DNA of 64,000 nucleotides from the NCBI GenBank assembly GCA_019671135.1, contig JAHRHY010000002.1, positions 62,001 to 126,000 on the forward strand, read 5' to 3'. The first letter of the stretch is position 1, and every line of letters begins with the position of its first letter. The notes below the pieces were generated by a model, which was given only the letters and a program-made list of their open reading frames with translations, had not been told where the DNA came from and searched no databases. The DNA is from Linnemannia hyalina (Eukaryota; Mortierellomycota; Mortierellomycetes; Mortierellales; Mortierellaceae). This document shows positions 23,340-35,900 of the stretch, one piece after another. The translations under genes and the position numbers were made by a program.

Positions 23340-24698
23340 TGTTGACTGCTCCTTGATCTGCCTCTCCGACAAGTAGGAGGGTCGCATGGCGTCAAGTCCC
23401 AGCTTCAAGATAGACAAGAACCAAACCGTCATCCAAGCTATCCCGGCGGCACACGACGGATTCATTTACGTTCTCAGCGGCACCACATACATCGGGGATC
23501 GAACAGCGAGACCGAGGCAAAGCCAATCATACCCACTTCTTCTCCGAAGATAGTGCCAGCACCGCCAGGATCTAGAGAAAGGATGAGGCAGTTCATATTG
23601 TACTGATAGCGGGGGAGCCGTTGAGGGAACCCGCGGTTCAGATTGGGCCGTTGGTGGAGAACTCGTCCGACGAGATCTATCGTTATTCTTCGCGTCTCTG
23701 CCTCCTGTCTGAAAGAATGAACTGTCCCTTCACTCAGCAACATCTCCGCCTCCCTCCATACTACCTGAGGTGGCCAATCAGGATTGTGCGGTGGTAGAAG
23801 TGCTGATTCGTCCACGATGCCTCTGAAACGTCCTCATGTCCAGCTTCTCATGCCTGCGTCATCATTTCGTTCTCATTTTGCTCCTCCTTCGGCGGCCATC
23901 TGCGCCTACTCCATGGGCACAGTCGTCCCCTTGTAAGCCGCCAGCATACTTGTACAGCCAGTCAACCAGCGCAAACTCTTCAATCACACTCCTGAGGTTA
24001 CCCATTCCTTTCCGACATACATCTTGAAGATCGCCACACTCTTGCTATAGTCTATTGGAATATGGTGCTTGTGCGTGACGAGTGATCATGCGGCAAGACA
24101 ACGAATGTCGCCATCAGACGTATGGACTCCTCTCGCGGGCCTACTGAACTGTTTGTTGATCGTAGATGGGCTCTGCGACCAGAAGGGCTTCTTCGCGCAT
24201 CTGGGGGGTCGGGAACCGAGGGCGGACGTGCGCTATTAACGCTGCAAGCCTAATATCGCTACCATGACCTTGACGCGACAAATGGACAACATCCCCTGCC
24301 AAAAAGATACGTGAGGCGCCATGTTTTGTGAACTCGTTGACGGCGCTGCATTTCCTTTTGACGTCAGCCCTCGTCAGACGGTATCTATACTGGGCAGGTT
24401 TTCTTGTCAGTCCTTGGACGAATTCGATACTCTTCGACACCAAACTCTGTCCGGTATGGCGGCATAGGTTGTGGGTATTGACAGTCCATGTCAACGCGAC
24501 AGTCGACACACATTCAATGAAGCTCTCCTGGGGTGTTTCCAAGCCACTCTGAAGTGGAAGGGCCCTGCATAGTTGCCGTTGTTGTTGTAAGAGTCGGCAA
24601 GGAATCCATTGGGTACTCTAGACAATTGGGCATTGATGCAGATCCTCATCCAGACTGGATGGTAAAGTGTGCTCCTGTGAATTGCTATTGTTGTTCAT
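23340..24698 (-). pseudogene. Decayed gene of an unrecognised family, copy 2
   Basis: ATG 24698 (MNNNSNSQEH) begins like copy 1 (MNN...). The frame hits a TAG after 26 codons, then stays open to 24141 in that same frame, with GDVVHLSRQGHGSDIRLAAL matching copy 1's DVVRLSRQVHG. Further blocks follow in other frames: LRSVIEEFALVDWLYKYAGG (about 24000-23935) matches LKAVVEEFELVGWLY, and NPDWPPQVVWREAEMLLSEG (about 23790-23730) matches DPAWPHEVVWMTMETLLGKG. The matching order over ~1.3 kb shows that the two loci are tandem duplicates that have both decayed. A TATA-like CTATAAAAT (24849-24857) lies upstream. No known domain was recognised. Confidence 0.5.
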
Positions 24699-26025
24699 CT
24701 TGGCTTGATTTGAATGGACGTGTATTCGTGTTCTTGCTGGTTGTTCGTGTGTAGGTAACAAAAGCGCGTTTACTTTGGTGGCGTAGCGTGGAGGAAGAAT
24801 GAGAAAGGAGCGAGCAAGATGAGGAGTGAGGGTGAGGACGAACAATGATTTTATAGAAAAAAAAAGGCGGCCACAGAACAAGTCAGGCACCACTCACCAC
24901 GAACCTCATTTTGGTGGCGAACAAAGAAAGGATCTGGGTCGAGAGAAGAATAAGGACGATGAGCAAAGACGCAACAAACAAGGAGCCACAAGGAGAGCAT
25001 TCGTAGCTCTGTTTTTTATTCTTCTTCCTGCTTGATAAATTTGTGAATGCTTAATGACGATCGACGGAGAGTGACCACGACTATGCGTAGAACAAAGAAA
25101 CACTCAAATAAAAGGGTTCCGTGTGCATGGTTGATTTTGAGCACATTGTCATGCAGCGAGAGAGCGCGCGTGGGACCGAGACATACGATTTTATCTACGT
25201 CGCATAGCACGTCGAGCGTGTTTTTACCCCACAGTGTCCCTGTTCATGGGAATGTGCTAGTCGCCTCACATCCTCTTTGCTCTTGTTTCCAAGTAAAGCA
25301 TGCTTTTGACGGATCAAGGAAAAAATAAGCAGCTTGTCTTGGTTCCTTGTATGCATGCATATTGGATGGGAGAGGAGCGACAGAGATTGTTTTGCGTCCA
25401 ATTCTGTTCTGGTTACCTTATTGCCATTGTCCCTACTTTCTTATTCAAGTAGATTGTCAACATAGGAAGTACCAGTACCAGTGCCAGTACCCTTGAGCAC
25501 AAGACGCATAAGGGAGTTTGTTTTGTTTGTTTTGCTTGCTTGAGTACCTGTGCACTGTAATGCCTTTTTTATTCTTTTTCTTCTGCACTAGCTTAGGCTT
25601 GGAGTCTTGACTCTTCTAGCTACAGGGACTGTCATTCTCCTCCCCTCCGTGCCCTATTCCTTTCTTACTAACTCGTTCGCTCACACAACTTTTTTTTTCT
25701 CTTTCTTTCCCTTCTCCTCACTCCCACCCTTTTCTGCCTTCCCTTTTGCTTCTTCCTCTTTGCTCACTCACCCAGCACACACTCAACGGACACAGGAACA
25801 GCTTGGACCCTTCACCTGCAACAGCAACAACAACAGACAACACGGGGCATCAGGACAAAAAACAAGTCAACAAAACAGACTCTTTGTTACCTTCACACTT
25901 CTACAACACACACTCATTGTACATACAAGTAGTCGTCGCTCGCCTGGTCGATCAACGCTCCTCTCGCTCGTCCCCCATCTCTCTCAACCCCACCCCCATT
26001 CGTCAAACTGAACCCTGAAAGAGAT
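24699..26025. other. Intergenic, promoter regions only
   Basis: Between the decayed locus and the importin gene. It contains a short array of CCAGTA/CCAGTG units (25470-25492) and, from 25,640, pyrimidine-rich DNA leading to the importin start. Open frames here lack family features. Confidence 0.5.
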
Positions 26026-29000
26026 ATGCTGGCCACCCGCTCCTCGGCTGCCAGCAAGCCCTCCCGCGCAAGCGCGCAACTCAAGCAAAAGGGCTCAAAC
26101 GCTCAACGAAACGGTGGCAACGACCAGGATGAAGAGGATGACCTGATTGAACAGCTCAACAGGAAACTGTCCAATGTCACTCTCAACCCCTCCACCAACA
26201 TCCCTGACGAGATGAACATCACCGACATCTCCACCATGGTAAGCACTAGGCGTAACTTTTCAAGGGCAAGCAAGGAGGCTTTTTTTTGTTATTTTTTTTA
26301 TTGCACCATATTATTTTCCCGCATCGATTGGTACGCGTCTGTACTGTATTTACCGCTCCCTTTTGCAGACCTCAAAACTTTTTCCGACTGCAATGTGCTT
26401 TTTCGCCATGACCGGAAGTAAAGGACTTTTTCACCAGGATGGACACCATGGACAACGTGGAGACACGAGTTGTTTTTGGTTTGATATTGATTCAGCTGAC
26501 AGGATTCGCCACGGGAGTTCAAAGTCACATAAGCGTCGGACCTTTTTTTTGCCATCACCCACGTCCATTTTTCAGGCTCCACAGAGACTGACTGTCACCC
26601 TTGGTTGACTTGACTCTCTACCCGTCAAATGTATGTATGTAATAGTTGCCTGCCTTTGCCCAGCCACTCTACAACCTGCTGGCCTCCGGGAACTATGAAC
26701 AGCAGCTGCTTGCCATGGTCCGCATCCGCAAGTACCTGTCCCTCCGTAAGTTTACCTCCACTTGCCTCTGCACTTTTGGTCATATTCCCGCACCCTAGGT
26801 TATTTTGTTGTTAAGAATGGGATCACCTGCTGATAACTAGCATTTTTCACCCCACTTTCCGTACGATTTAGAGGACGTGCTGCCTAGGATCGATCATGTA
26901 CTCGCGCTCGACTGCATCAACTTCTTTATTACCTTCCTGAACATGAGCGATTGCCCTGATCTCCAGGTGCGGATAGAATATATATGAGGGGACTATCCTT
27001 TTGTTGCACCTGCCCTTGACTGCTTGATGTTGTGCGTCCATCAGACTTTATCATACTAACCTCATTTCTCTTTTCACTTCTGCATTTCACTCACTTCTGT
27101 ATTTCACTCATTTCTGCATTTCACTCTCTAAAAATATTCCAGTACGAGACGGCCTGGGTTGTCACGAACATTGCTGTAAGTGCGCTCAAGCAAGATGATA
27201 CGCTGTAAAGGATGGCTGACCAGCTTGGGACCAAATGCACTAGGACTTTTACTAACCCTAACTTTTACTTCGTTGACTATGGTCATATTATCAAAAATAG
27301 GCAGGAACCACGGCTCAAACTGAAAAGTTGGTGGAGGCAGGCATTCTGGCTCCTCTCATTCACAACCTGCGTGTCTCGCGATGTGTCCATGTCCAGACCC
27401 AGGTAAGCCCACCTGCGGTGCTCATCCTATGTCAGCTTGATCTCATTTGTGTTGCCAACTTGTAATAACTATCTAACCTGTCAATTCGTTTTGTATATAA
27501 TAGACGATTTGGGCGCTTGGAAATATCTCTGGTGACGGACCACCTTACAGGGACCTCATTTTGAGATCGGGCGCATTAGAAGTGATTCTTCAGCTTATTG
27601 AGATGTGCGAAGACCCTACTGTTGCCAAGGAGCAAAAGTACATGATCCTCAAGATTGCAGTGTGGTGCGTGTCAAATCTCTGCCGAGGTAGTGGCCGTCT
27701 TGCTCCCGAGTGGCTCCAGGTAACATTGGTTTCCGGGTATCGTCTGATCGCGTCCTTTTTATCCGCATATCGAGAAAGGTCAACCTGACTAATTGGTTTC
27801 CTCAATACTCTATCAACATATCACTAGGTCACTCCTGCGTTCCCTATGTTGAGGCGATTGATGTATATTGACGAGACAGACATTCTTGCCGACACTTGGT
27901 ACGAGGAAATGAACATGAGGAATTATTGCATTTGGATGTCAGGCCGTTGATCTTGTTACGTCCAAGAGTTCAAATATTGACGTGCCATTTTTTCTTCCCT
28001 TGTTCTTCTTAGCTGGGCTATGTGTCGTATTTTGAACGGGACTCACAAGATGAACTTGGAGAACGTGGTCATCGACCACGAGTTGTGCGCGCGCTTTGTC
28101 GCATTACTGAGGTACGTCATTGTCGATTGACATTTGGACAGGCACAGTTTGATCCATTGCCTATGCATATCCACAAGACGCAAAGGATGAACGACATAAC
28201 CCACCATACCTCGTTGTTGTTTCTTGAATCGCTTAGTGAACCACATCCAACGATCCAGGTGCCTTCGTTGCGGTCATTGATTAACATTGCTTCAGGACCC
28301 GAACACCACACCCAACTTTTGATTGACGCAATGGCTATTCCGATCTTAGGGTCTCCCGAACTCTTGGCTCATCCAAACAGCACTATTCGGCGTGATGCTC
28401 TCTTGGGAATCTCCAACATTACAGCAGGAACTGCAGACCAAGTGAGAGAGGTGACCGTTCAGGACAATGGAAACGTCATGCGCCGGGTCCTGGAGATCCT
28501 GAGGCGAGGAGATTTGGGCGGAGAGGAACAAGGCGAAGACGGCCCCGAATTCCTCACGGAGGGTGGCGACTGGCGTGTGTTACGTGAAGCTGCTTGGGTG
28601 GTTAGCAATGCCACAAGTGTGTTGGACCTGGAAATCACGGGGTATGTGCCCATTGTCATTGTCCAGCCTTGTTGAGAAATTATCCGTCCAGTCCACCTCC
28701 GTGTCGTGATTTTGTGCATGGTGGCTTATCAGGAATGACAAACACAGCGAGGCTAACTAGAGAATCTCTCCTCTTTTTTTATCATATAGCCACCTTGTAT
28801 ATCGTCTGGAGTTGCTACCATCAATCGCACAGTTGATTGACCCCCGCAAGACTAGGAAGACATCATATGTTCTCCCACCGATTGGACTGATGCACACGGC
28901 GTTGTTGACTAAACTGCTAGATGTTGTGTTTAACGTTCTGCGGTGTAACGAGCATCACCCCAAGGAGCAGTTCATGAAACTGTGGGTGGTGGATTGCGAG

Positions 29001-29498
29001 GGAGGATTGATCCTGCTGGAGCTGTTGAGGTTGTCGACCCAAACACCGAGCGAGACCGAGTTGAAATATCTAGACAACAGCAAGATGCTGCCGCGGCCAC
29101 TGCAGCACCTTCGATTCACACAGAATGACAATGGCGAGATGTCGAGCACAAGTACCAGATCGGGACAGGTGACGATGGCACCCCTGGGAGCTTCAGTCAA
29201 GAAGCGCGTTGAGACGATTCTGGATAACTTTTTCGAGTTTGGACCTGAGAATGAAGGGTTCGGACCATTCTTTAGCGAGAGACAACAGGGATCAGCCAGC
29301 GGTCGGGGGCGTCGAGAGGGATACGGATCAGATTACCACGAGGATGGCGAGGATGAGGATCTGGACGATGACGAGTACCCTGATAGCAATGGATACTACA
29401 GCCATCACGTACAAGGAGGACGGGGCGGTGGATCGAATGATGTCGACTTTGACCTTGATGATATGGAGGAGCGCGTCAGTCGGATGAATCTTGCGTAA
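26026..29498 (+). CDS. Importin-alpha-type ARM-repeat protein
   Basis: 674 residues in ten exons that join in frame: 26026-26238, 26664-26745, 26872-26966, 27143-27175, 27301-27402, 27504-27719, 27829-27899, 28013-28111, 28237-28641, 28790-29498. The ARM repeats carry the importin-alpha Trp/Asn ladder: ETAWVVTNIA, TIWALGNISGDGPPYRD, AVWCVSNLCRG, AAWVVSNAT. These positions hold nuclear-localisation signals in the family, so the role is cargo binding for import with importin-beta. The N-terminus is unusual: the importin-beta-binding segment normally has Arg/Lys clusters (RRRRE type), but here there are only scattered basic residues before the acidic DQDEEDD. The C-terminus has a long acidic, Gly-rich tail (YHEDGEDEDLDDDEYPDSNG). 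Exon 4 is only 33 nt. It may be a paralogue rather than the main importin-alpha. Confidence 0.85.
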
Positions 29499-32400
29499 CT
29501 CTTTGTTCTTGTCGTGGCGAGGAGTTGACTGAGCTATGCATTCTCTGTATTGCCTTCCCTCTCTTTCTCTCATTTCTTGGTCCCCACTTTGCATGGCTTC
29601 CATAGTTTAGACAGCTCGTCTCTTCTTTCTTTCTGGAGTCGCCGTTGATGCTGATGCCACTGCTTTGTTTTCATATCATTTTTCTACAGTGCAGGAAGAC
29701 TCTTTTTTACATAATACAGCTCCAATTCATTCGTCATGAGCTTGAATTTCTCTGGAATGTAAGGGTCTGGGCTATGATCAAGTCATCGGCGGACTAATTG
29801 ATTCGCAGGAGGATATGAGTGGGGGCGTGGACTTGTGGCCCATGTCATGAATGGACATGGTATGCGAAATTGTCGGCGCAGCTGGACTTGGAATATGAAG
29901 GCTGCAGCCGTGGGCTGGGTGCATGTGTTGGAAGTTGAAAGTTGGATGCGAGTGTTCTTCATTTCAAGCGGAGATTTGAATAGAAGGGGGGCACCACTTT
30001 ATTTCTTTCAATTGATTCGGAACTATCGACTTTTGTCTAAGGTTTCGGGTGGGATGGGGGTCCGCGCCAGATATGTTTCTTTTTTTTTTGTTTTTTGTTT
30101 TTGGTTGTCTAAATGTGTGATGGACATGGGAATGTGTTTCTTGATTGAAAGAGAGAGAGAGAGTCCCGTTGTTGGTCTCTGTTTTTCCTTGGAGTCGCGT
30201 GGATATTTGGAGACGATTGAAAATAAGCGTGTGAAAACGCAGGAGCAAGAGTGTATGCTCGTGGATGTGTGAGTCCGATCGAAAAAAGAAAAAAAAGAAA
30301 AAAAGAAAAAAAAAGAGCTGGAAAGGTGGACGGGAACAAGAGCTAGTGAGAGGAGGTATGGTCAAGGAAAAGGATTCAGCCCTGGAGGTATCCCGATGCC
30401 CGTTTTTGGAAGGAAAAAAAAAAAAAAAAAAGGCAAACAGGCAAACAGGCGGTAAGGGAAAAACAGGAGTGCATATCTCATGGGATGCGTTGCTTGGGAG
30501 GTTGGGAAGGTGGGGGACATGAAGGAAGCCAAAGGAGAAAAAAAGTGAGGCAGGGTCCGAGTGGCGTGCGGAAAGTGAGGTGAGGATAGGAATGTGTGAT
30601 AAATTAACCATACTTTACTCTAAGAGGGTAGTTGAAATGGGATAAATGCAGGAGGACGATCTAGGCTGAGGGTATCCGGCATGGCAGCAGCATTCCAATT
30701 GTTTGTTTTGGCAATTCGCCTCGCCATTGTAAAGTACCTTGTTTAGTTGTTTTTTTTGGTTGACAGATTAGAGAGTGATGAGAGGAGCCATAACTGCGGC
30801 ATGGATTGGAGGTGTGTGGTAACTGCGAGGTACGATTTGTACGGTATAGTGTGATAGCAATTTTGCTCACACTGTTTACTCTTTACTGTAGGCAAAAATG
30901 AGAGATGTGGGTGCTCTCTCTCTCTCTCTCTGACTTTGTCATTATTTTTTGTCTCTGTGAAAAAGAGCCTAGGGGTGACTGACTGGCGAGAGGAGAGACA
31001 TAGAGAAAGGGAACAAGGCTCACAAATGTTAAAGAGGTAATAATCATGATTTACCTTTGGACTACAGGACAGGTACACTCAGGCGGCAGGAAGGTAGGAA
31101 AAGAGAGGTACAGTACAAAAAAGACAGGGGGCAGGGGCGGCAGCGATGAAGGGGAGGAGATGAGACCACAACAGCAGCAATTGGCGAGGAGTAGCTGTTG
31201 TAATTTTGTCCCAGGGTGAGGAGTGCAAAGATTGAGCATGGATAAACAAACGGGATTGCGAAGATGCCATTCTTACCCGTTATCATAGAGATATACAGAC
31301 GCGGCGAGGATTGTACTCAAAGACACAAACACAAGAAAAGTGTAAACAAAGGAGCGGACATGACATGCCGAAGAAGAGAAGAAAAACACAAATTGTCGAG
31401 AGCATTGCATCCTGTTTGCACTGACGGCACACAAAAGGTTGTTTGTCTTGCCTATCTGTCTCTCTATCTCTGGGCAGTGCCGACAGTTTTCTATGAGGGA
31501 AGAGAGAGAGAGGGGACGCCGCCGCCGTTGCAGCCAGGACCGACAACGGCGCGGAAATGAGAAGACGATGGTTGAGGCGTGTTTTTCATTTCTGAGGCAA
31601 TTGAGGAGAGAAGGTGGATCGCCGTATGATTTTGATCGATTAGGGAAAGGAATGTGAGGAAGGCGGTGGTTGTTGAAAAGGAGGGAAAAGGGACGAAAAA
31701 AAGGGGAAATAAGAGACCGGCGATGTGTCTGTGTAAAACCCTATTGGAGTCCTTCTCTCGCGATAATTAATGGAGAAGGGCCGTTGGGTCGTTATTGTTG
31801 TTGTTGTCGACGCTGAGTGAATGAATGATGTGCAATTTAATAATTTTCTCTCGTTCCGTTTATTTATAAACGCACATATCGTTAAGCGACAGGGAGCAGA
31901 GTAGAGTACCGAGCTCGATACCTCAGTAGAGGCAACAGCAGCAAAGCAAAGATAATTTCAAAGTGAACAAAACGCCCTCTCTCGAGGAGAGAGAGAGTGA
32001 GAAGGAGAGTGCGAATGCGAATGTGTAATTTGTGAGGGTGGTTTCTACGGGTGAGAGAGTCTCCTTAACCCTTCCTTTGGACTTTCTCTTCTCTCTTTTT
32101 TTTCTTTCTTCTTTCTCCTTTGCCCCTTCCTCGCCCACGCCCATTTCCTTCAGCCCTTCCCTTTACCTCTTTGTTGTTGTCCTCCCTCCCTCCCTTCCTC
32201 CCTTCCTCCACCACTCCTCCTCCTTGACCCTTCCCCTTCTCCGACCGGCAACCCTCTTTTTTTTTACCTCCCTTACCTCCCTTCACCTCTCTTCTCTTCT
32301 CTTCCCTCTCTTCCCTCGTCGCCCCTTCCATCATCCTCATCACCCCCTCCAACTCAACTCCCTTCTTCCCTTCCTCATCCATCTACAACAACTCCGGGCT

Positions 32401-32722
32401 TCCGCGTCATCATTCCTCTCCTCTCTCCTCTCCCTCCATCAACGTCACGACCACCACTCCATTCCTTGGGCGCTCCTTCCTTTTGTTTGTCTCATTACAC
32501 TCAACAATTGAACAGCCCCTTTTCACTCTCCCCTACACCCTCCTAACTTGCACAGGAGAAGGTAAGAACATCCATCCTTCTTGCACTCTTAACCCGCTCA
32601 CTCACTCCTTCCTTCCCTCAACCCACGACGACAACAGCCATCTTTATGTGTCTTGCTCTTCTATCATACACATACACATACACATACACACACGACGATA
32701 CATCAATGATAACCACACTTAT
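29499..32722. other. 3.2 kb without a recognisable gene
   Basis: Homopolymer runs (poly-A near 30280-30315 and 30414-30432), purine tracts, and from ~32,080 a strongly pyrimidine-rich stretch typical of promoters and leaders in this window. A good donor (GAAGGTAAGAAC, about 32567) suggests a 5' untranslated exon, perhaps of the mucin-like gene now lying beyond the retroelement. Open frames are compositional. No tRNA was seen. Confidence 0.5.
32718..32722. repeat. Target-site duplication, left (CTTAT)
   Basis: The same five bases flank the other LTR at 38282-38286. Five bp is the usual staggered cut of Ty3/Gypsy integrases. Confidence 0.92.
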
Positions 32723-32929
32723 TGCAACAGGCGAAGACTGGGACAGAGAAGTATAGAACGGGGACGAGAGTTGAAGCAGTGATGATTGATGTTATTACTA
32801 TGGTACAACTAAATATATATACAAAGTCGCCAACTAGGTTTCTAGGTGTAGTGTCATAGTGAGTCAGAGATGATAGAGAGTGACAAGGAATGACTAACTA
32901 GAGAGCAATGATAAACCTAATATGTTGCA
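32723..32929 (-). repeat. 3' LTR
   Basis: 207 bp, TG...CA ends with the 7-bp inverted termini TGCAACA/TGTTGCA. Identical to 38075-38281. Preceded on the minus strand by the polypurine tract. Confidence 0.97.
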
Positions 32930-32941
32930 CCTTCCCCTCTT
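32930..32941 (-). other. Polypurine tract
   Basis: Reads AAGAGGGGAAGG on the minus strand, directly before the 3' LTR, the expected position of the plus-strand DNA primer. Confidence 0.88.
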
Positions 32942-32954
32942 AAAAAAAAATCCG

Positions 32955-35900
32955 CTAAGTCCTAAGGCCATGGTCGCGCTTGTACTTGTTGAGGATGTCC
33001 TTACAGTGTGCCAGTTCACTCTCTGGTTCCCATGTCCAGTCCTCGCGCGGGTATCCTTGCCATTGTAGAAGGTACTCCATGTTGTTGTTAACCTTCCTAT
33101 GATCTGCAATGGCCTCGACCTCATACTCTTCCTCGTCTTCAACGATAACCGGTGGTGGCCGTGCTGGTGTTCTTGGTCCTAGCGTCGCAGGTGATGGTTG
33201 GTAGCGTCGGAATCGGTCGACGTGGAAGACGGGGTGAATCTTCATGGACGGTGGAAGATCAAGGCGGAAGGAGACCGGGGACAGCTGTTCAACAATGGTG
33301 TGGGGGCCGGCAAAGCGAGCCAAGAGTTTCTGCGACGTGCGGGTGCGGTCCGAGGGTAAGGTGATATTCTCAAGGTTAAGGAGAACGTGGTCACCAACCT
33401 TGAAATCATGCTCTCGCCGATGGATGTCGGCGTTGGCTGCTTGACGTTCTTGGGCGGCAGCAAGGGACTCCTTAGCGAGGGTGAGGGCTTCGCTTCGAGA
33501 TTGCACGAACTCGTTAACCGATGGGTTGGGGCCGGGAGTAGGGGTCAACAATGACATGGGCATGTTGGGATGGGCTCCGGAGTTCAAGAAGAACGGGGAG
33601 ACTCCAGTGGAGGCATTGGTGGCGTTGTTCGTGGCAAATTCGGCGGCGGAAAGTAAGAGGTCCCAGTTAGACTGCCGTTGGTCGACAAAGTTACGGAGCA
33701 TGGTGATAAGGGTGCGGTTGGCACGCTCGGTCTGGCCATCGGTCTGAGGGTGGAAGGCAGTCGACATGGCAAGGTGGACGTCCATCAGACGGCTCAATTC
33801 TTTCCAAAAGCGGCTCGTGAACTTGGTATCGCGGTCGGAGACAATGGTGGTTGGCATGCCGTGCAAGCGGAAAACATGGTCGAAAAAAATGCGTGCAACT
33901 TGCGAGGCGGAGTCGGTGGTGTGGCAGGGGGCAAAGTGCACTTGCTTTGTGAGTTTGTCAACAAAGACCGTAATGGAGTCAAAGCCGCGTGGGGTCTTGG
34001 GTAGGGGGCCGACAAAGTCCATTGTCACCGTTTGCCAGGGTCGATCGGGAATGGGTAGGGGCTGGAGGAGGCCAGCAGGTGGTTGGTTGCTGGGCTTAGT
34101 CCTTTGGCACGACTCACAGGTCTGCACATACAGCCGGGTGTCCTTCGCCATAGATGGCCAGAAGAACCGCGAGTGGAGATGACCGTACGTCTTCTCGAAA
34201 CCGAAGTGACCAGCTATAGCGGAGTCGTGTGCATCGTGAAGAAGAGAAAGCCGAAGGTCAGAGTTCGAGGGGATACAAACAAGTAAAAGATCATTACGTT
34301 GAATGCAAAGAACACCATCAACAAGAGAGTAATTAGACGGTGGACTTCCCTGGAGGCAGCTTTCATAGATCGGTTTGAGGCGGTGATCCTCTTTGTAACC
34401 ATCCATCAGGCGCTGCCGGAGCCTGGGGTCGAGCTGTACTGAGAGTGTGTTAATCTCTCTATGGTCCGGTCGGCGAGACAGGGCATCTGGGACAATGTTG
34501 TCGGCTCCTTTCTTGTACTTGAAGGTGAAGTTGTATTCCTGCAACAGTTCCATCCAGCGGGCCTGACGGCGGGTGAGTTTGGGTTGAGTGGGGAAGTGTT
34601 GGAGGGTGGCATGGTCGGTGTATACGATGAAGTGGGATCCGTCCAGATAGTAGCGCCATGTCTTCAATGCATGTACAACAGCCAACAGTTCCTGTTCGTG
34701 TGTTGGGTAGTTGCGTTCGGCAGAGTTCAGCTTGCGGGAGGTGAAGGCGACGGGGCGCGACTCGCCATGCTCATCGGTCTGAAAGAGAACGGCACCGAGA
34801 GCAAAGCCGGAGGCATCGGTTTCGACGGTTGTTAGAAGGTCGGGGTCGAAGATACGTAGAACAGGTGCTTTACTGATGGCCTCCTTCAGAGTCGTAAACG
34901 CTACTTCCTGCTCCTGAGACCAAGAGAAAGGAACGCCTTCACCTAAGAGAGCGGTCAACGGTAGGGCGATCGAGGCAAAGTTAGCGATGTACTGATGATA
35001 GAACTGTGCAAGACCAACAAACTGCTGAACATCTTTCTGCTTCTGGGGACGGGGCCATTCACGGATGGCACGAACGAGACCGCCGCTCGTATGGATACCG
35101 TCCTTGGAGATGACGTGGCCGAGGAACTCGGTCTCTTTCTGCATAAAGGAGCACTTGCTCAACTTGGCGTAGAGACCGTACTTGCGGAGGAGCGTGAGGA
35201 CGGATCGGAGATGTTGTAGATGTTCGGCCTCGGTGCGCGAGTAGATAAGAATGTCGTCGAGGTAAACAACAACCCACTTGTCGAGAACAGGGTCTAATAC
35301 TCGTAGCATCATATTGGAGAAGGACGCCGGTGCATTCGTTAACCCGAAAGGGACCACATTAAATTCGAAATGGCCGTAGCGGCAACGGAAGGCTGTCTTG
35401 TGTGTGTCCTCTTCTGCTATACGTTGCTGATGGTAACCGGAGAGGAGGTCAAGTTTGGTAAAGTAGCGTGCCCCGCGGAAACGGTCGATAAGTTCATCAA
35501 TGCGGGGAAGGGGGTGTCTGTTCTTTTTTGTAATCCGGTTTAACCCTCTGTAATCAACACACATACGCAAGGAACCATCCTTCTTTTTCACAAACAATAC
35601 AGGGGCACCATAAGGGGAGGTAGAGGGTTTGATAAAGCCTTTGCCAAGTAGGTCGTCGAGTTGCTTCCTTAGTTCATCCAATTCAGCAATCGAGAGACGT
35701 ATAACAGGGCGAAAGGGGGGATCAGCGCTCGGATCAGTTTCGATCTTCATTGCATCGCCTCTGTCAGGGGGAAGGCCAGAGGGGAGGGAGGAAGGGAAAA
35801 CGTCGGGGAACTCGTTGTGGACGATGTTGTGAATGTCGGGTGAGAGTGGAGGGGAGGTCGGTTTGTTGTCATTACTGTTGTTGTCGTTGGTCTTTTTAGC

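Noticed and set aside
29835..31560. Several 60-215-codon frames on both strands
   Set aside because: They lie in homopolymer and purine/pyrimidine tracts, overlap one another on opposite strands and show no family signal.
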